Origin: Fimbriiglobus ruber
GTDB lineage: Bacteria > Planctomycetota > Planctomycetia > Gemmatales > Gemmataceae
Direction of reading: 5' to 3'
DNA: 64,000 bases
Assembly: GCF_002197845.1 (NCBI RefSeq)
Contig: NZ_NIDE01000009.1
Coordinates: 340,566 to 404,565, forward strand
The position numbers and the translations under genes are program-made. How positions within the stretch are numbered: position 1 is the first letter of the stretch; the number at the start of each line of letters is the position of its first letter. The notes under the pieces were generated by a model. That model made no database searches and was not told where the DNA came from. It saw only the letters and a program-made list of their open reading frames with translations. Positions 59,971 to 64,000 of this stretch are shown here, piece by piece.

Positions 59971-61569
59971 AGTTTGTGTACTCCTGCTTCGCGACCCTAC
60001 CTTCCGAGTAACCGTGCCCACGTCTGCGTATCCCCGGGCTTTCCCCGAGGCGTTGGCTTCTTGGGCAATCCTTCCCCCGCCGGGCGTGCGGTTGACACTT
60101 GCTCCGGGCGTGTTGCGCCCGGAGAGCTCGACGGGGGTTACTTCGTTCCTCATTCCGGTCGTGTGCTGGGTGAAGGGCCTTGCTATTCGCCGGGTTACTT
60201 TGTGGATGCGTGTGGGTGTCGCCGTGAAGACCCCACCGTTCACCATGCCCGTTTTGGACCGAGCCCATAACTCGCGTAGGCTCGTAGCGCTTGACGGCGA
60301 TTCGGACGCAAGTTCGTGTTCCTACCCATACCCAGCCGTGCTAGGCGGGATTCCCGGTCGAGTTCCGGGTAACCGCCGTTCGGGCCCGCTTCAGGGGTTG
60401 ATGGTCAGTCGCGACCCTGGGGCCAGTGCATCACCTCCGCATCAGGAGGGGCGGGAGTCGCACCCGCACAGGAATGAAGTTGTCACCGTGCCGAAGCACG
60501 GTGCCGCTGATCCCCGACTGCTTACGCAGCCGTTTCCAGCGAACGAGTCACACCGCGACACAGGGCTTGTTTCTCGACGATCCGGCGGAGGGCGTCGAGT
60601 TCGAGCTCGGGGACGACCAGCCGGGCCAGTTCGGCGGGCAGGAGTCGGCCGACGTCCCGCCCGTCTCGACCCCGACCACGTCGTCCAGCCCGTGGACGGC
60701 CTTCTGCCGCTGCTTCGACTGGGCGACCCGCCGGAACCGGCCGGCCAGGTCGCAGATCCGCCACAGGGCGGGGTCGCCGCGGACCGCTGGAACGCGGCCG
60801 CCACCGCCCGCGGGTCGTGGCGGCCCTCCGATCCCGGTCCCAGACCCAGGGCGGCCGCGGTGTCGTGGAGTTCCGCGACCTCCTTGTCCGCCGCGGTCAC
60901 CGCCCGCCTGACGGCCCGCAGGGTCGCCATCTCCCGGTCCAGGCGGCCCCCGGCGCCACCGGGACGATCCGCGGGGGCTCTCGGGTCTCTCTCCGTCTCT
61001 TCCTCCTTCCGGAGTTGGGCGAATTGTTCGGCGAAGTGGGCGGCGGCGATGGCCGCGGCCGTGTCGTCCAGCCGGGTCGTCGCGTGCAGGGCGTGGTACT
61101 CGGGCGTGTCGAGCAACCGGGTCAGGAACTGGTGCCGCCGCGGATCGGCGCACGACGCGGTCGGCCGCGGGTCGGGGTCGAACGCGGCCGTGAAGTAGTC
61201 CGCGGCGGCGAACGCGTCCGCCCCGGCGACCCGGACGCGGTCGCTCGCCGCGACGAGGTCACGGCCCCGCCGCAACCCCCAGGCGTCGACCTCCAGGGCC
61301 GTCGGGCCGGCGCCGACTGACACGCGGGTTCGTCCGGGGCCGAGGGCCCGATCGGCGAAGTCCTCGGTGGGTCGGGCGTCCGACCGTCCAGGTCGAGCAA
61401 CTTCAACAGCTCCTTCGGGTCCATGCCTCCTCCGATACGTGCGGGGTTTGGGGTCGTGGGTCACGAACCGGCCGAGGGATGAAGTCGCCGGATACCTCCG
61501 GGCCCACCCTCCCGACGAATCGTCGTCGGGCGGGTGGGTCCGTCTAACCGGCGACCGGGTTCGCGCCGG

Positions 61570-62697
61570 TCAGACGGCCTCGATCGAGGCGAGCTTGAGC
61601 TTCTTGAGCTGGTCCTTGAGGTACGCCCGGGCCGTCTCGACCCGGGGATTCCCCGCCAGCCCAGCGAACTGGCGGTCGATCTCGGCCAGCTTGGCCGCGG
61701 CCCGGGCGGCGTCGGCCAGGTCGCGGACGTTCGTCGCGGTCAGCACCTGCTCGGCCTCGACGAGCAACTGGGTGACTCGCATCCCGACCGGGTTGGCGAT
61801 CCGGGCGATCACCTGGGCCGCCTTCCGGGGCTGCTCGCCCGGGTCGTCCCACAGGCAGTGCTGGGCGACCTCCAGGTGCTCGGGCCGGACCTCGTCGGCC
61901 CCGGTCAGGTACGCGAACGCCCGGACCACCCCGACCGTCTGGAACTGCCGCCGGTCCCCGGGCTGGACGCCCTCCTTCGCGAGTTCCTTGAGGACGGCTT
62001 CCAGGGCCTCGCGGGCGTCGGCCGACCACGGCAGGGCCTGGGCCCGCCGCCGGGCCTGGTCGACCTCGCCCGGGGCGATGGGGGCCGACAGCTTGGGGGC
62101 GTGGTCCCGCGTCCACAGCAGCTTCCGCCGGCCGACCTGGGACCGGATCGGGGACACGGTCTTCCGCAACACGAACCGGTCGGCGATCGCGGCCAGTTCC
62201 TTCCGGTGTCGGGCGACGGCCACTCGTTCGAGGCCGCCAGGCAGAGCCGCAGGGGGACCGGCCGGGCCACCCCGTCCCCGGCGTCGAACGTCCGCTCGTT
62301 CAGGATCCGCAGCATGACGTTCAGAATGGCCGACGAGCCCTTGAACAGTTCGTCGAGGAACGCGTAGTCGGCCTCGGGCAACTTGCCGGTCGTCACCCGC
62401 AGGTACTTGTCGGCCTTGAGGGCGGCCAGGCTGACCGGGCCGACGAGTTCCTCGACGGCGGTGAATTTCGTGAGCAGGAGGGCGAACCGGGTCCCCCGGT
62501 CCACGCCAGGACGCTGTCGAGCAGGAGCGACTTGCCGCACCCGGGCGGCCGACGAGCAGGACGTGCTCGTGGGCGATCAGGGCGGTCAGGATCAGGTCGA
62601 CCTCCTCGTCCCGCTCGATCAGGGCGGCCGCCAACTCCGCGCGGGCCCGCGCGAACTGGTCGCGGACGGGGTCGGTCTCGGACCGGAGCAATTTCAT
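61570..62697 (-). pseudogene. MoxR-family AAA ATPase with three frameshifts
   Basis: Starts MKLLRSETDPVRDQFARARA at 62697 with GAGGA upstream. The protein can be followed across frames: LILTALIAHEHVLLVGRP, then PGCGKSLLLDSVLAW (Walker A), then FTAVEELVGPVSLAALKADK with PEADYAFLDELFKGSSAILN (Walker B and MoxR insert), LNERTFDAGDG, then ADRFVLRKTVSPIRSQVGRR and a helical lid to LKLASIEAV. Frame changes lie near 62550, 62480 and 62220; the total length is a whole number of codons (376). MoxR ATPases remodel partner complexes together with VWA proteins, and the VWA gene follows directly. The lesions are single-base and may be sequencing errors. Confidence 0.75.
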
Positions 62698-62830
62698 ACC
62701 GGGATCCTCGGGGAACGAACCAGGGGCCGGGCACGCGCCGGCATCCTGCGCGAGAACAATGCGACCGCCGCGGACGGGGCCGGGACGTCCTGAGGGGGGG
62801 ATCGCTTCGGGTCGCCCGATCGGGCGCCGC

Positions 62831-63326
62831 CTCACAGGCAGGGCGGGAACGGCCTCCCGGATCGGCGGGTCAGGCTCGCGCGGAGGGCGTCGCCGCGGTG
62901 CGCGACGTCCGCCCGGGCCGCGGCCAGGGACTGCTGGACGGCCGGGTCGGCCGCGACGGGTCGGGGGGGCCGCCGGGCGTCCGGGGGTCGAGATCGCCCG
63001 GCCGTCGAGGTAGTCGGCCACCATGCCGGCCCACGCGACCAGGTCGGGATCGACCCCGGCCGGGTCGGCGGCCCGGATCACCCCGGCCAGCCCGTGCTCC
63101 ATGTCGGGCAACGGGCGGGCCGGGCGGTCGCTGAAGTGGTGGATCATGTTGACCCGGACCCAGTAGTCCAGGGTCGGGTTCCCGGTCGGGACGAACTGGC
63201 CGTTCCGGTGGAACGCCACGTAGCCCGGGGGCAACGGGCGGGCCGGGGCGGACGACCCGCCCCGCAGCCGACCGCCGGGATCGCCAGGACGAGAGCCGCC
63301 AACACGGTTTGCCGGGATCGAGACAC
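62831..63326 (-). pseudogene. Putative lipoprotein, frameshifted
   Basis: GTG start at 63326 behind GAGG. The N-terminus RSRQTVLAALVLAIPAVGCG is a lipoprotein signal peptide with the lipobox AVGC. After a frame change near 63260 the sequence continues LPPGYVAFHRNGQFVPTGNP, then DYWVRVNMIHHFSDRPARPL and DYLDGRAIST. After another near 62960 it ends AVQQSLAAARADVAHRGDAL to PFPPCL at 62831. No known family recognised. It stands just upstream of the MoxR gene on the same strand. Confidence 0.5.
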
Positions 63327-63452
63327 GAGGGAACCTCACGGCGAGGAGTGGGAGAACGGTGGGACCGCCGCGCCACCGGGTCGCGGGCGTATCGCGTGCG
63401 ACGCCGGGCTAAGACCGGCCGTCATGAGTTGTGGCGCGGAAGGGCTGCGAAT

Positions 63453-64000
63453 TTAGGCCGGCCGACGTGTGTTTACGGGATTCGGGACGTCGAGCGGTTG
63501 TCCGGCCAGGGCCCGGCGGAACGAGGGCGTGGGCGTCGTCCAGGAACGCCTGCCGAGCATCCACTCCAGGTACCCCGGGTCGGTCCGGGCCACGTCCGCC
63601 AGGGAGCGGCCGGTGTGCTTGCCGAACGCGAAGTCGACGCCCCCACCGGCCGCGCCGAAACCGCCGGCCGACGTCCACCTCGACCAGGGCGCGTGCAGCC
63701 CGGGCGGGGTCGGCGGGAGCCGTACCGCCCGACCTGGGCGTCGAGGACGGCGGCCGCGACCCGGGCGTCGGCCGCGGCCGCGTGGGCGTTCGGGTGGTCT
63801 CGCCGAGGTAGAGCCGGACGGCCGCCCCGAGATCCCGGGGCTCGTGCCGGTGAAACACGGTCAGGGCGTCGACGACCGCCCGCCCGGCCACCGGAACGAA
63901 ACCCCGGCCCGGGCGAACTCGGCGGCCAGGATCGGAGGTCGAACCCGGCGATTCCGAACCCGGCCAGATCGGTGTCGGCCAAAAAAGCGGCGAGACTGCG
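63453..64000 (-). pseudogene. DnaQ-like 3'-5' exonuclease, partial and frameshifted
   Basis: The gene enters from the right edge with TDLAGFGIAGFDLR (exonuclease motif II region), continues RAVVDALTVFHRHEPRDLGA and, in another frame, NAHAAAADARVAAAVLDAQV (motif III region). VDVGRRFRRG and a C-terminal segment related to FGKHxGRSLADVARTDP follow, then AFLDDAHALV and LDVPNPVNTRRPA with the stop at 63453. Several single-base frame changes occur within 500 bases. The family degrades DNA or RNA 3'-5' using two metal ions; the C-terminal FGKH-like module is common in stand-alone exonucleases. Its N-terminal motif I is outside the window. Confidence 0.6.

Larger units (their letters stand above)
58168..60553 (-). 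mobile_element. Group II intron 2 inside the VWA gene (2386 bp)
   Basis: The 5' end GTGTGAC is at 60553 on the minus strand; the 3' end is AGGGTAAC at 58168. The encoded protein is at 58174-59970 and domain V at 58209-58242. It lies in the same orientation as the host gene. Excision joins the exon ending CTGTGTCGCG to the exon starting AGCACCACG, giving QALCR-EHHAV, so splicing can restore the protein. The site is about 17 codons before the VWA metal-binding motif. Confidence 0.88.
57630..61424 (-). pseudogene. VWA-domain protein (MoxR partner) with group II intron and several frameshifts
   Basis: Begins MDPKELLKLLDLDGR at 61424 behind GGAGGAGG. In successive frames it reads GPTALEVDAWGLRRGRDLVA, RLDDTAAAIAAAHFAEQFAQ, ALWRICDLAGRFRRVAQSKQ, LARLVVPELELDALRRIVEK and QALCR up to the intron at 60553. 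After 58168 it continues EHHAVEPVGRGPVIVALDES; the MIDAS motif DESGSMAG of the von Willebrand A domain follows at once. The domain ends with ATDVIFVTDARCRLPAEVRN and PVERVLSL. Frame changes fall near 61290, 60780, 60680 and 57935. Intron removal is exactly in frame (R-E-H). VWA proteins next to MoxR ATPases typically act with them in chaperone or metal-insertion complexes. Confidence 0.75.

Noticed and set aside
59897..61198. Plus-strand open frames of 430 to 640 codons opposite intron 2 and the VWA gene
   Set aside because: They mirror the intron reverse transcriptase and VWA frames in very GC-rich DNA and have no own motifs.

Overview
The window looks like a chromosome segment of a Gemmataceae-type planctomycete (Gemmata/Fimbriiglobus-like). 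The reasons are: high GC; DUF1559 proteins with type IV prepilin-like N-termini; ECF sigma factor / Ser-Thr kinase pairs in which the kinase carries WD40, DUF1080, FGE-sulfatase or DUF4384 domains; a giant beta-helix/cadherin/Ig surface protein with the LEPLED-type N-terminus; a TPR-CHAT protein; and MoxR-VWA operons. No rRNA, tRNA or CRISPR array was seen. Most native genes lie on the minus strand; most insertions read plus.

Layout. 0-5.6 kb: two DUF1559 genes, then an ECF sigma factor translationally coupled to a kinase-WD40 protein (two frameshifts). 5.6-7.0 kb: broken copies of a multicopy gene family. 7.6-14.6 kb: a lower-GC module with a winged-helix protein, a 1054-aa AAA + FtsK double ATPase, and a convergent kinase whose 3' end is cut off by an IS630 copy. 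14.8-19.2 kb: a three-layer nest, in which a serine-recombinase element sits in an IS701 element that sits in a copy of the gene family. 19.2-39.3 kb: a minus-strand operon of a 4818-aa surface protein, a kinase-DUF4384 protein and a TPR-CHAT protease-like protein. 39.7-41.3 kb: a second IS701 and a 142-bp MITE-like element. 41.3-44.9 kb: ECF sigma, then a kinase-DUF1080-FGE fusion (one frameshift). 45.0-48.5 kb: ISKra4 and ISAs1 elements with exact target duplications around an AT-rich island. 49.7-64 kb: a minus-strand operon reading exonuclease (DnaQ-like), lipoprotein, MoxR ATPase, VWA protein, DUF6744-like protein, a small protein, a sliding-clamp-like (DnaN-fold) protein and three small proteins. 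It is invaded by two group II introns, one in sense inside the VWA gene and one antisense in the small gene; the antisense intron carries the second IS630.

Several insertions can be undone on paper. Removing each IS or intron restores a continuous reading frame or an exact target duplication, which fixes element ends to the base and supports the assembly. Single-base frameshifts are common in the most GC-rich coding DNA and absent from the 14.5-kb giant gene; sequencing error and real decay cannot be told apart here. The loci most likely to hold an undescribed system are the winged-helix / AAA-FtsK / kinase module and the MoxR-VWA operon with a clamp-like protein and an exonuclease.
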